NCBI RefSeq assembly: GCF_900187965.1
Contig: NZ_FZNL01000005.1
Coordinates: 248,001 to 312,000 of the forward strand
Direction: 5' to 3'
DNA length: 64,000 nt
Origin: Flavobacterium sp. ov086
GTDB lineage: Bacteria > Bacteroidota > Bacteroidia > Flavobacteriales > Flavobacteriaceae
Below, in pieces: positions 54,712-64,000 of this stretch (position 1 is the first letter of the stretch; every line of letters starts with the position of its first letter). Made by a program: the position numbers and the translations under genes. The notes beneath the pieces are model-generated. The model worked only from the letters and a program-made list of their open reading frames with translations, had not been told where the DNA came from and made no database searches.

Positions 54712-54727
54712 AAATCAAACCAAATAA

Positions 54728-55426
54728 CTACTCCACAAACTCAAAAACAGCAAATTCCTTCGGCTGATGAAAGCCGAAATTTAAACTCTTATAATATTGT
54801 AATGCAAGATATTCGGTTGTGTTACCGTAATCAATTCTAAAAGTATTTCCTCGCCATTTTGTACCGACTTTTGGTTTGGTGAAATTGCCATTTTGAATGG
54901 TTTCTAAACTCGAAAACGGAATCTTAATTTCGGTATTAAAACCTTTCTGAGTTATTTTGCTTTGCGCTTCCATTCCTTTAATATCAAATGCCATCAAAGT
55001 ATTCCAGCCGCCACATAACGGAGAAATACATTTGAGTAACATATCATAACTGGACGAAAACGCATTTACTCCAATTTCGATATAATTTTGACCGTCACCA
55101 TCAGGATCAATAAAAATTTCGATCAAATCATCTGAACTAAAAATGTGAGAATCCTTTTTTTGTGACGAACCTACTATTTTAGAATCCACAGATTTGTAGG
55201 CGATATATAGATTTTCATCATTCCACGAAAGTGAAATCATTGTGTTTTGTGTAGCTTTTTGCCCTGAGTTATGAATTACAAACGGACCTAAAAAAGGCGT
55301 TTTCCAGTCTGATAAATCGCCATCAATAGTTAATTTTTCAGTTGTTTTGTGAATTGGAATATTTTGTGAGTAGTTTGTTATCGAGCACATCAGGCATAAA
55401 ATAGCAGCAATTTTACTAATTTTCAT
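54728..55426 (-). CDS. Secreted CBM9-like carbohydrate-binding protein
   Basis: A 232-residue exported protein. The signal peptide (about 1-21) is followed by LTIDGDLSDWKTPFLGPFVIHN, then MISLSWNDENLYIAYKS and DDLIEIFIDPDGDGQNYIEIGVN: the usual order of a CBM9-like (family 9 carbohydrate-binding) beta-sandwich. It has no catalytic domain, so it may bind glycans in the periplasm or on the surface. It is transcribed alone, divergent from the M1 peptidase. Confidence 0.85.
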   Translation of the reverse strand: MKISKIAAILCLMCSITNYSQNIPIHKTTEKLTIDGDLSDWKTPFLGPFVIHNSGQKATQNTMISLSWNDENLYIAYKSVDSKIVGSSQKKDSHIFSSDDLIEIFIDPDGDGQNYIEIGVNAFSSSYDMLLKCISPLCGGWNTLMAFDIKGMEAQSKITQKGFNTEIKIPFSSLETIQNGNFTKPKVGTKWRGNTFRIDYGNTTEYLALQYYKSLNFGFHQPKEFAVFEFVE

Positions 55427-55556
55427 AAGTAGTATAAATTATTTTGATTTACTAAAGTAAAAAAGAATAAATGACTTTTAACATTAAATTTCGGGAATTG
55501 AAATTGTAAAATCATCTAAAACTTAATAGGATTGTTTACATTTGTTGAAGATTAAG

Positions 55557-55572
55557 TCCCGAAGCTTCGGGA
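55557..55572. repeat. Palindrome TCCCGAAGCTTCGGGA upstream of the M1 peptidase
   Basis: A perfect copy of the palindrome after fabG (32452-32467). It lies 32 bases before the start codon, so it is probably in the 5' leader of the peptidase mRNA. Confidence 0.8.
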
Positions 55573-55604
55573 TAATTACCTTATTTATTATAAATTTATA
55601 AATA

Positions 55605-57260
55605 ATGAAAAAATACTTCGGTGGCGTTTTTATCGCCTTTTTAGTTGGTTTTACGACCAATGCGCAAGGACTTCTTAATAAGTCTGAAACAGTTTTTACA
55701 CATCAGGATACTTTACGTGGAAGTATTACTAAAGAGAGAGCTTGGTGGGATTTAAAATATTATCATTTAGATGTAAAAGTAAATCCAAAAGAGAAAACTA
55801 TTACAGGTTCAAATACGGTTCGTTATACGGTTTTGGCTGAGAATAACAAAATGCAGATTGATTTGCAGGAACCAATGCAGATTTACAAAGTAACACAGGA
55901 CAGAAAAGAATTGAAGTTTGAAAGAGACGGAAATGCTTTTTTTATTCAATTAACGGCTGCACAGAAAGTTGGAGATACAAAAGAGATTGTGATTTCTTTT
56001 GGAGGAAAACCAAAAGAAGCAGTTCGTCCGCCGTGGGATGGTGGAATTACCTGGAAAAAAGATAAAAACGGAAAAGACTTTATAGCTTCATCTTGTCAGG
56101 GTTTAGGTGCCAGCGTTTGGTGGCCAAACAAAGATCATATGTATGATGAAGTCGAAAATATGTTGATCAGCGTGAATGTTCCCGGCGATCTGACAGATGT
56201 TTCTAATGGTAGATTAAAAAGCGTTAAAAAGGAAAAAGACGGTACTAAAACCTTCAATTGGTATGTTTCGAATCCAATTAACAATTATGGAGTAAATATT
56301 AATATTGGTGATTACGTTAATTTCTCAGAGAAATATAAGGGAGAAAAAGGTGATTTAGATTGTAGTTACTATGTTTTAAGAGACAATCTGGCTATTGCTA
56401 AAGAACACTTTAAAGATGCGCCAAGAATGCTGAAAGCGTTTGAAAACTGGTTCGGGCCTTATCCATTCTATGAAGATAGTTATAAACTGGTTGAAGCGCC
56501 ATATTTAGGTATGGAACATCAAAGTAGTGTAACTTATGGTAATGATTATAAAATGGGTTACCGAGGAAAAGATTTAAGCGGAACAGGTTGGGGATTAAAA
56601 TTCGATTTTATCATTATTCATGAGTCCGGACATGAGTGGTTTGCAAACAATATCACATATAAAGATATTGCAGATATGTGGGTTCACGAGAGTTTTACCA
56701 ATTATTCTGAGAGTCTTTTTATTGAGTATTACTACGGAAAAGATGCTGCGGCTGAATATGTAATTGGCTGTAGAAAAAACATTGATAACGACAAACCAAT
56801 TATTGGGCATTATGATGTAAACAACGAGGGATCTGGTGATATGTATCCAAAAGGTGCAAATATGCTGCACATGATTCGTCAGGTTATTAATGATGATGCA
56901 AAATGGAAATCGATTTTGAGAGGTTTAAACAGTACTTTTTATCATCAAACGGTTACTGGGAAACAGATTCAGGATTATATCAATACGCAATCTGGCATTA
57001 ATTTCAACAGGGTTTTTACACAATATCTGACTACAACTCAAATTCCGGTTTTTGAATATATGTTCAAAAATGGTTCTTTTGGATATCATTGGACAAATTG
57101 TATTGCCAAGTTCGATATGCCGGTTAGAGTAAAAATTAATGGTGTTGAAACGTGGTTGAAACCAACAACAGAATGGCAATCTGAAAAAACAACTAACGAA
57201 GATAGGAAGTTAGAAATTGATAAAGATTTTTATGTAACTACTTCTAATATTGTGGAGTAA
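55605..57260 (+). CDS. M1-family metallopeptidase (secreted)
   Basis: An exported zinc aminopeptidase of 551 residues. The signal peptide is 1-20 (ending TTNA). The N-terminal beta-domain has WWDLKYYHLDVKVNPKEKTI. The exopeptidase motif appears as GMEHQ (302-306), the zinc motif HESGH at 339-343 (His339, Glu340, His343), and the third ligand Glu362 in HESFTNYSE. It is shorter than classical M1 enzymes and lacks the large C-terminal helical domain; this is common for the Bacteroidota M1 group. It is followed by a terminator and then by the second GG-leader peptide gene. Confidence 0.92.
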   Translation: MKKYFGGVFIAFLVGFTTNAQGLLNKSETVFTHQDTLRGSITKERAWWDLKYYHLDVKVNPKEKTITGSNTVRYTVLAENNKMQIDLQEPMQIYKVTQDRKELKFERDGNAFFIQLTAAQKVGDTKEIVISFGGKPKEAVRPPWDGGITWKKDKNGKDFIASSCQGLGASVWWPNKDHMYDEVENMLISVNVPGDLTDVSNGRLKSVKKEKDGTKTFNWYVSNPINNYGVNINIGDYVNFSEKYKGEKGDLDCSYYVLRDNLAIAKEHFKDAPRMLKAFENWFGPYPFYEDSYKLVEAPYLGMEHQSSVTYGNDYKMGYRGKDLSGTGWGLKFDFIIIHESGHEWFANNITYKDIADMWVHESFTNYSESLFIEYYYGKDAAAEYVIGCRKNIDNDKPIIGHYDVNNEGSGDMYPKGANMLHMIRQVINDDAKWKSILRGLNSTFYHQTVTGKQIQDYINTQSGINFNRVFTQYLTTTQIPVFEYMFKNGSFGYHWTNCIAKFDMPVRVKINGVETWLKPTTEWQSEKTTNEDRKLEIDKDFYVTTSNIVE

Positions 57261-57285
57261 AGTTTAAAATAAAATTCCAATTTCA

Positions 57286-57324
57286 AAATCCCAAAGTCCA
57301 ATTCTTAACTGGAGTTTGGGATTT
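57286..57324 (+). terminator. Intrinsic terminator after the M1 peptidase
   Basis: AAATCCCAAAGTCCA (57286-57300) pairs with TGGAGTTTGGGATTT (57310-57324) at 14 of 15 positions and runs into T. The remaining spacer to 57555 has a CAAAGTTT / AAACTTTG hairpin (about 57358-57377) and no gene. Confidence 0.85.
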
Positions 57325-57555
57325 TTTTTATTTCGATAGCGTTACGCAAAGATCTTTGTCAAAGTTTTAAACTTTGGCAAAGGTTGGGATGCAAACCATT
57401 TGGAATTTGGAATTTCTTCATAATGTTAATTGTGTGATTTGTACGAATATTACCGTTTTATTTTTCTACTTTAGATTTTATTAATCTGAAAATGAATTTA
57501 TAAAGCGTAATCCGAAAAGCTAATAGAGTAGGAAATAAATCAAATCAAACTATTT

Positions 57556-57762
57556 ATGAAAAATTTAAAAAACCTAAAAAATGTTGAAATCTTAAGTAAG
57601 AATGCTCAAAAAAATATTTTTGGAGGGCTGCTTCCATACGTAAACCCAACAATTGGTTTGTGTGATAGATTATGTGGTGAAGCTGGAGGAGTTCTTTCAA
57701 ATACTCCGGGTAGAGGAGATGTTTGTCTTCAGGGAACTTCTACTTGTTGTTATTGCAGATAA
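57556..57762 (+). CDS. Double-glycine-leader peptide, six-Cys core
   Basis: A 68-residue peptide. The leader LKNLKNVEILSKNAQKNIFGG ends at Gly-Gly (residues 23-24) and is nearly the same as that of the peptide at 31248. The core of 44 residues is unrelated to the other and has six Cys (LCDRLC, then DVC and TCCYC) and many Gly. This fits a secreted disulfide-rich or modified peptide cut by a C39-type exporter; no exporter or modifying enzyme is in the window. It has its own terminator. The start is the only ATG before the leader. Confidence 0.78.
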   Translation: MKNLKNLKNVEILSKNAQKNIFGGLLPYVNPTIGLCDRLCGEAGGVLSNTPGRGDVCLQGTSTCCYCR

Positions 57763-57775
57763 AGTCTTAAAAGTT

Positions 57776-57808
57776 AAACCCGACAGGTTTTAAAAACCTG
57801 TCGGGTTT
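57776..57808 (+). terminator. Hairpin after the second GG-leader peptide
   Basis: A perfect 15 bp stem (AAACCCGACAGGTTT and complement) with a 3-base loop, ending in GTTTG rather than a long T run. Confidence 0.75.
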
Positions 57809-57829
57809 GTCATTTGCAGGCATAGTCAT

Positions 57830-57929
57830 GTCATTTCGACGCTAGGAGAAATCACACTAGTAATTCCGCCTGCAAAGTCGCCAATCTTTGTTGAGTTTCT
57901 AGTGTGATTTCTCCTTAAGTCGAAATGAC
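57830..57929. repeat. 31-base inverted repeat around GTCATTTCGAC
   Basis: The arms 57830-57860 and 57899-57929 are complementary at 28 of 31 positions and enclose 38 bases. The arm ends are GTCATTTCGAC and ATCACACTAG. It fills the gap between two convergent genes (57763-58003). No coding sequence or transposase is associated. Confidence 0.85.
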
Positions 57930-58003
57930 AAAAAAGATCTGAAAACTATGTTTTTAGACCTTTTTTATTGGAATTTGGAATTTAAAAAATTGGAATTTCA
58001 CCA

Positions 58004-59548
58004 TCAACGGCTATTTAATTTTGCCTTTTCCTTTATAATATCAGCAATTTTACGGTTCTCGATTTTGCTTTCGAGCCAAGAAATAATATCCAGATATAAG
58101 AAAGCTCTTTTTTCGTAAGTGTTTTTTTCAAGCTCAACAAAACGGGCATGCATTTTTATGAACTCCTTTTTGATATCGGCAGGATAGAGGTTATTCAGGT
58201 TTCTTAAGAACTTAATGATTTCCTTTTGAACTTCGTGTAAGTCATTCATTTTAATTAGAAACTTATACGTGTTTTTAAGATGGTTTTCTAAGTAATAATC
58301 TTTTCCTAACTCATAATGTGCAATCAACGACAAAAGTCTTGCAAAGCACATTAAATCTTCGCGCATGCTTAAGTTCTTGTTGTTTATGATTTTATCTAAA
58401 TAAGAAATGCATTCGTTGTACTTTTCATTTCCAAAATAAATAGAAGCAATCTTATAATAGAACAGCATCTCGTGATGTTCATCAAGATGTTCACTGTGTA
58501 ATTTTATCTTCTCGAGAATTTCCGGAATCAAATATTCGCTTTCAGCAAAAGTACCTTCGAGAATATGTAAATTCAGTTTATTGTTGTAAACATATAGAAA
58601 TGATAGCGATGCAATGTTATCATTTACAGGGAATTTAGGGTCTTCGATAGTTTCCTCTAAAAGTGTCAAATACTTCTTGAAATTCGATTTGTATTTCAAC
58701 ATATATAAGGACTCTAGAAAGTAATGATTTCCTTTTAAGAAAAATACAGGATTCTGAATGATCATATTTGGATTATCATAGAATAATCGAACCCATTTAT
58801 AGGCATATTTATAACTCGCTAAAAAGTCCTGAACCAAGAAACTTCTCCATAAATTGGCATTGTAAAACCAATATTTCTCACGGAAACCAAATTTGCTTTC
58901 GTCTAATTTCGATATATGTTTATGGAAATAATCATCAATATATTTATATTCTTCATCACTTTTTACGTAACCCGTTTTTAGCATGATTCCGTATAGCTGA
59001 AGCGATAAATTCGATAATTTACTTGAAATAGTATTTCTGTAATTCAATTCTTTTGCCTGAATCACCAATTCGTCGGCTCGACCCTGAATACTTCGGGTAA
59101 TATATTGTGATTCTATGAGTTTTTCGAACTCTACAATCTCATACGCCATATATTTTTCATCATTTTCAAGCGCAATGATTTTTGTCTTATCCAGGATTTT
59201 CAAACTCTGTTTGTACAATCCTTTATTATATAGAATAACGGCAAAATCTATTTGTTCGCGCAATTGATATCGAATATTCTGACTGGGAATATTTAATCGA
59301 ATACTAACTAGAATTTGCTTGTATAAGTATGACTTTAAATTAGATAGCTGAACTTTTTTGATGATTCCGCTCTTTAAAATCAGCTTTTCATCATAGTTTT
59401 CAGACTTGTCTAAAATATTAAACAATTCAATAAATTTTGTGTTAGAACTGGTTTCTAAACGGCTTGCAAAAATTTTAAACTGTCTTTTTTCGGATTTAGA
59501 AAGTGATTTTATTAATACAAATAAGAAATCTTTTTGATGGTTAGCCAT
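58004..59548 (-). CDS. Large helical cytoplasmic protein of unknown function
   Basis: I do not recognise this 514-residue protein by function. It has no signal peptide. The sequence is strongly helical, with Tyr-rich units spaced like TPR-type repeats (FAVILYNKGLYKQSLKILDK, FYYKIASIYFGNEKYNECIS and others), so a helical-repeat scaffold is likely. The N-terminus KDFLFVLIKSLSKSEKRQFKIFASR looks conserved and basic. It is transcribed alone and divergent from leuA. A regulatory or scaffolding role is possible but unproven. Confidence 0.7.
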   Translation of the reverse strand: MANHQKDFLFVLIKSLSKSEKRQFKIFASRLETSSNTKFIELFNILDKSENYDEKLILKSGIIKKVQLSNLKSYLYKQILVSIRLNIPSQNIRYQLREQIDFAVILYNKGLYKQSLKILDKTKIIALENDEKYMAYEIVEFEKLIESQYITRSIQGRADELVIQAKELNYRNTISSKLSNLSLQLYGIMLKTGYVKSDEEYKYIDDYFHKHISKLDESKFGFREKYWFYNANLWRSFLVQDFLASYKYAYKWVRLFYDNPNMIIQNPVFFLKGNHYFLESLYMLKYKSNFKKYLTLLEETIEDPKFPVNDNIASLSFLYVYNNKLNLHILEGTFAESEYLIPEILEKIKLHSEHLDEHHEMLFYYKIASIYFGNEKYNECISYLDKIINNKNLSMREDLMCFARLLSLIAHYELGKDYYLENHLKNTYKFLIKMNDLHEVQKEIIKFLRNLNNLYPADIKKEFIKMHARFVELEKNTYEKRAFLYLDIISWLESKIENRKIADIIKEKAKLNSR

Positions 59549-59660
59549 TGTAAAATATAATAATGTAACTTATTGATTTTTAATTACTTAATACGATTTA
59601 AATTGTGTTATGAACAGTATAATTTCATTAAAATGAATTTCATACTGCGTAAGTACAATC

Positions 59661-59668
59661 TATATTTG
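59661..59668 (+). promoter_or_regulatory. Candidate -7 element of leuA
   Basis: An exact TATATTTG 30 bases before the leuA start; transcription would begin near 59675. No TTG lies at the proper distance upstream, so the -33 part is weak. Confidence 0.5.
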
Positions 59669-59697
59669 TTATCAAGATGTGAAATTACATTAAATAA

Positions 59698-60879
<1,182 letters not shown>

Positions 60880-61102
60880 TTGGAAAGAGGATAGAAGAAA
60901 GAAAGTAGAGCAAAGAAAATAGAAGAAAGAAAATAGAGAAAAGAACAAAGAGAAAAGAACAAAGAGGAAAGATTTTAACGCATAGCTATGTTTGTTAATG
61001 TAAGTGAAACTCCTTTATAAGTTTACAAATCTATGATTCTATGTGTTAATAATAATTGCAAGCGACAAAAAAAGAATTTAAATACATAAAGAACGAGGCA
61101 TT
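60880..61102. other. Purine-rich low-complexity spacer leuA-leuB
   Basis: 223 bases with no gene. The first 90 are imperfect tandem AAAGAAAATAGAAGAAAG units, almost without pyrimidines; the rest is AT-rich. No terminator is evident, so leuA and leuB may still be co-transcribed. Confidence 0.6.
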
Positions 61103-62221
61103 ATGAATTTGAAAATAGCAGTTTTACCTGGAGACGGAATTGGACCAGAGGTAATTTTACAAGCCAAAAAAGCTTTATACGCCATAGGCGAAGTGTACAA
61201 TCATGAATTTGTTTTTGAAGAGGCGCTCATGGGAGCGATCGCTATCGATAAAACAGGAAATCCGTTGCCGGAACAAACTCTAAATCTGTGTTTGAATACA
61301 GATGCGGTTTTATTTGGAGCAATTGGAGATCCTAAATATGACAATAACCCAAATGCAAAGGTTCGTCCGGAGCAAGGATTATTGAAGCTTCGTAAAGAAC
61401 TGGGTTTGTTTGCCAATATTCGTCCTATAAAACCATATAAATCATTACTCGATGCTTCTCCTTTAAAAAGAGAAATTATCGAAGGTGCTGATTTTACTAT
61501 TTTCAGAGAATTAACCGGTGGAGCTTATTTTGGAGCTAAAACATTAAATGAAGAAGGAACACACGCTTCAGATTTATGTGAATATTCAGAAGAAGAAATT
61601 ACCAGAATTGCACATTTAGCTTTTAAATCGGCACAAAACCGACGCAAAAAGTTGACAATGGTAGACAAAGCAAATGTTTTGGAAACCTCAAGATTATGGA
61701 GAAAAATAGTTCAGAAAGTGAGCGTGAATTATCCTGATGTAGCTTTAGACTTTTTATTTGTAGATAATGCCGCGATGCAAATCATCTTAAATCCAAAACA
61801 ATTTGATGTGATTTTGACAGAGAATTTATTTGGAGATATTTTATCAGATGAAGCAAGTGTTATTACAGGTTCTATCGGGTTACTGGCTTCGGCATCTTTA
61901 GGAGAAAAAAATGCTTTGTTTGAGCCAATTCACGGTTCTTATCCACAAGCAAAAGGAAAAAATATTGCTAATCCAATCGCTTCCATTTTATCAGCTGCAA
62001 TGTTATTAGAACATTTTGGCTTGTTTAAAGAGGCAAATGTGATTTATCAGGCGGTTGAAAAAGCAATCGAATTTAAGGTTGTAACGGTTGATTTAAAACC
62101 AGACACAAAATTCGGTACAAATGAAGTAGGGGAGTTTGTTTCAAATTTTATTTTTAGCAAAGACGACCTGTTATATTTTAATAATGACAATGTTAGTATT
62201 GGCCAGTCGACAATTGTTTAA
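61103..62221 (+). CDS. leuB: 3-isopropylmalate dehydrogenase
   Basis: LeuB oxidises and decarboxylates 3-isopropylmalate. It has 372 residues, with the start IAVLPGDGIGPEV, FGAIGDPKYDNN, LRKELGLFANIRP, FRELTGGAYFG, DKANVLETSRLWRK (catalytic Lys), ILTENLFGDILSDEAS (metal-binding Asp) and EPIHGSYPQAKGKNIANPI (NAD-specific loop). The last residues (NNDNVSIGQSTIV) are a short tail beyond the usual end. leuC and leuD are not in the window. Confidence 0.95.
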   Translation: MNLKIAVLPGDGIGPEVILQAKKALYAIGEVYNHEFVFEEALMGAIAIDKTGNPLPEQTLNLCLNTDAVLFGAIGDPKYDNNPNAKVRPEQGLLKLRKELGLFANIRPIKPYKSLLDASPLKREIIEGADFTIFRELTGGAYFGAKTLNEEGTHASDLCEYSEEEITRIAHLAFKSAQNRRKKLTMVDKANVLETSRLWRKIVQKVSVNYPDVALDFLFVDNAAMQIILNPKQFDVILTENLFGDILSDEASVITGSIGLLASASLGEKNALFEPIHGSYPQAKGKNIANPIASILSAAMLLEHFGLFKEANVIYQAVEKAIEFKVVTVDLKPDTKFGTNEVGEFVSNFIFSKDDLLYFNNDNVSIGQSTIV

Positions 62222-62303
62222 GGTTTTTATTAAAATAATGAAATAAATAACAAGAAGCATGTAAAATGTTGAGATTATATTTTTTTAGTCCTATAAGTTT
62301 TCA

Positions 62304-62311
62304 TACTTTTG
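62304..62311 (+). promoter_or_regulatory. Candidate -7 element of the ilv operon
   Basis: TACTTTTG, 21 bases before the leader peptide ATG. No TTG at 17-23 bases upstream was found, so this is moderate evidence only. Confidence 0.45.
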
Positions 62312-62331
62312 TGACACTAAAAAAATAAAAG

Positions 62332-62406
62332 ATGCAAATCTCAATTATTATTACTTCTGTCTTTGTTGTCAATGTGATTATCACATCTGCGAAGGGAATG
62401 GTATAA
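62332..62406 (+). CDS. Branched-chain amino acid leader peptide
   Basis: A 24-residue reading frame, ATG 62332 to TAA 62404-62406, with 6 Ile and 5 Val codons among 24, clustered as SIIITSVFVVNVIITS. It lies between a TACTTTTG promoter element and an intrinsic terminator, directly before ilvD, like an ilv attenuator leader. Ribosome stalling at Ile/Val codons would keep GAAGG (62391-62395) free to pair with CCTTC (62433-62437) of the terminator arm. The peptide is too short for normal gene calling. Confidence 0.82.
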   Translation: MQISIIITSVFVVNVIITSAKGMV

Positions 62407-62429
62407 ATATAATTGAAAAACTATATTAT

Positions 62430-62454
62430 AAACCTTCCAAATACTGGAAGGTTT
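62430..62454 (+). terminator. ilv attenuator terminator
   Basis: AAACCTTCCA / TGGAAGGTTT (10 bp), a 5-base loop and nine or more T, located 35 bases before ilvD and 24 after the leader peptide stop. Confidence 0.9.
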
Positions 62455-62488
62455 TTTTTTGAATAAAAATTAAAATAAATAATACATA

Positions 62489-64000
62489 ATGGAATTAAAT
62501 AAGTACAGCAAAACCATCACTCAAGATCAAACACAACCAGCGGCACAAGCGATGTTGTACGGGATTGGTTTAACTGAAGAAGATTTGAAGAAAGCACAAG
62601 TTGGTATTGTGAGCATGGGTTACGATGGTAACACTTGCAACATGCACTTGAACGATTTAGCAAAAGATGTTAAAAAAGGTGTTTGGGATGCAAATCTGGT
62701 CGGGCTTATTTTTAATACCATTGGTGTTAGTGACGGAATTTCAAACGGTACTGAAGGAATGCGTTTTTCATTGGTTTCTCGTGATGTAATTGCAGATTCT
62801 ATCGAAACTGTTGTGGGAGCACAATGGTATGATGGTGTAATTGCAATTCCGGGTTGTGATAAAAATATGCCTGGGGCATTAATCGCGATGGGACGTTTAA
62901 ACCGTCCCGCGATGATGGTTTATGGAGGTTCAATTCACTCTGGAAAATGGAAAGGTGAATCTCTTAATATTGTATCCGCTTTTGAAGCTTTAGGAAAAAA
63001 AGTGAAAAACGAAATTACTCCGGAAGATTTTAAAGGAGTTATTCAAAATGCATGTCCTGGCGCTGGTGCTTGTGGCGGAATGTACACGGCAAATACAATG
63101 TCGTCTGCAATTGAAGCATTAGGAATGAGTTTACCATACAGCTCTTCAAACCCGGCTTTAAGTCAGGAAAAAAGAGATGAATGCTTGGCTGCAGGAGAAG
63201 CAATCAAAATATTATTAGAAAAAGATATTAAGCCAAGAGATATCATGACTCGTAAAGCTTTCGAAAATGCTATTACAATTGTAGCAGTTTTGGGAGGTTC
63301 TACAAATGCGGTTATGCACTTAATTGCGATGGCTCATGCGGTTGATGTTAAAATTACTCTGGATGATTTCCAGGCAATTAATGACAGAACACCAGTATTG
63401 GCCGACATGAAACCAAGTGGTAAATATATGATGGAAGATATTCATGAAGCTGGAGGAATTCCATCAGTAATGAAATATTTATTGAAAGTAGGATTGATTC
63501 ACGGAGATTGTTTAACGGTAACTGGAAAAACAGTAGCAGAGAATTTAGCTTCTACTCCGGATTTACAAGACGGACAACAAGTAATTCACGAAATCCAAAA
63601 AGCATTAAAACCAACCGGAAATATTCAGGTTTTATACGGAAATCTTGCTTCTGAAGGTGCTGTAGCAAAAATCAGCGGAAAAGAAGGAGAATATTTTGAA
63701 GGACCTGCTGTAGTTTTTGAAGGTGAATTTGAAGTAATTCCAGGTCTTGAGGCCGGAAAAATTAAACCAGGTAATGTAGTCGTCATTAGGTATTGTGGAC
63801 CAAAAGGTGGTCCGGGGATGCCTGAGATGCTAAAACCTACATCAGCTATTATTGGAGCCGGATTAGGAAGCAGTTGTGCTCTTATTACAGACGGCAGGTT
63901 TTCTGGAGGTTCACATGGCTTTGTTGTAGGACATATTACACCTGAGGCTTATGATGGAGGTGGTATTGCACTGGTAAAAGATGGTGATTTAATTGCTATT
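62489..64000 (+). CDS. ilvD: Dihydroxy-acid dehydratase (3'-truncated by window)
   Basis: IlvD dehydrates 2,3-dihydroxy acids in Ile/Val synthesis and carries an Fe-S cluster. The first 504 codons are present and the frame is open to the window end; the rest lies outside. The cluster ligands are visible as Cys50 in YDGNTCNMH, Cys123 in PGCDKNMPG and Cys195 in [25 protein letters not shown] is near the end. The start ATG at 62489 follows the attenuator terminator. Confidence 0.94.
   Translation, partial: MELNKYSKTITQDQTQPAAQAMLYGIGLTEEDLKKAQVGIVSMGYDGNTCNMHLNDLAKDVKKGVWDANLVGLIFNTIGVSDGISNGTEGMRFSLVSRDVIADSIETVVGAQWYDGVIAIPGCDKNMPGALIAMGRLNRPAMMVYGGSIHSGKWKGESLNIVSAFEALGKKVKNEITPEDFKGVIQNACPGAGACGGMYTANTMSSAIEALGMSLPYSSSNPALSQEKRDECLAAGEAIKILLEKDIKPRDIMTRKAFENAITIVAVLGGSTNAVMHLIAMAHAVDVKITLDDFQAINDRTPVLADMKPSGKYMMEDIHEAGGIPSVMKYLLKVGLIHGDCLTVTGKTVAENLASTPDLQDGQQVIHEIQKALKPTGNIQVLYGNLASEGAVAKISGKEGEYFEGPAVVFEGEFEVIPGLEAGKIKPGNVVVIRYCGPKGGPGMPEMLKPTSAIIGAGLGSSCALITDGRFSGGSHGFVVGHITPEAYDGGGIALVKDGDLIAI

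Overview
The window is about 64 kb of an AT-rich chromosome from a member of the Bacteroidota, most likely a Flavobacterium. The evidence is the gene content: PorX of the type IX secretion system, SusC/SusD import proteins, a fused LpxC/FabZ, a fused HisB and HisIE, and a CAL67264-type small membrane protein. Promoters follow the TTG-N17-23-TAnnTTTG pattern of this phylum, and start codons are generally not preceded by Shine-Dalgarno sequences. I saw no rRNA, tRNA, CRISPR array, transposase or prophage. Both ends cut a gene: holA on the left and ilvD on the right.

1-12.6 kb is housekeeping: holA, a small membrane protein, the ABC-F factor EttA, a DCC thiol oxidoreductase, a MutS2 without the Smr nuclease domain, uracil-DNA glycosylase, alanine dehydrogenase, a GNAT enzyme, TsaE, a TPR protein and the T9SS regulator PorX. 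12.8-21 kb holds an HD hydrolase, then a lipid A cluster (lpxD, lpxC/fabZ, lpxA, efp, a second lpxD-like gene), an NTF2-like protein, sucD and a GIY-YIG-like protein. 21.4-31.1 kb is a regulated nutrient-import locus: ECF sigma factor, FecR anti-sigma factor, a SusC carrying an STN signalling domain, SusD, an HExxH lipoprotein and a DUF4302 lipoprotein. It is followed by a small double-glycine-leader peptide gene.

31.7-45.4 kb is mixed: fabG, a VWA membrane protein, a DUF1444-like protein, LysR with a YeiH transporter, secreted proteins (a GH5-like lipoprotein and a zinc phospholipase C/S1-P1-like protein), an LtaS-like phosphotransferase and an OmpR-type two-component system. 45.5-54.7 kb is a complete histidine operon (hisG-D-C-B-[NTF2]-H-A-[NIPSNAP]-F-IE). 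A canonical promoter, a His-rich leader peptide and an attenuator terminator precede it. 54.7-59.5 kb has a CBM9-like protein, an M1 peptidase, a second double-glycine-leader peptide and a large unknown protein. 59.7-64 kb has leuA (short form), leuB and ilvD; ilvD is preceded by an Ile/Val-rich leader peptide and a terminator.

The most unusual features lie between the genes. Two His and Ile/Val leader-peptide attenuators are present, each shorter than 30 codons. Two orphan peptides share nearly the same leader but have unrelated Cys-rich cores. Several families of dispersed hairpin repeats occur, including a roughly 76-80 nt structured element found twice in opposite orientation. Nearly every spacer of the his operon is filled by a different repeat family, most of them able to fold into a hairpin.
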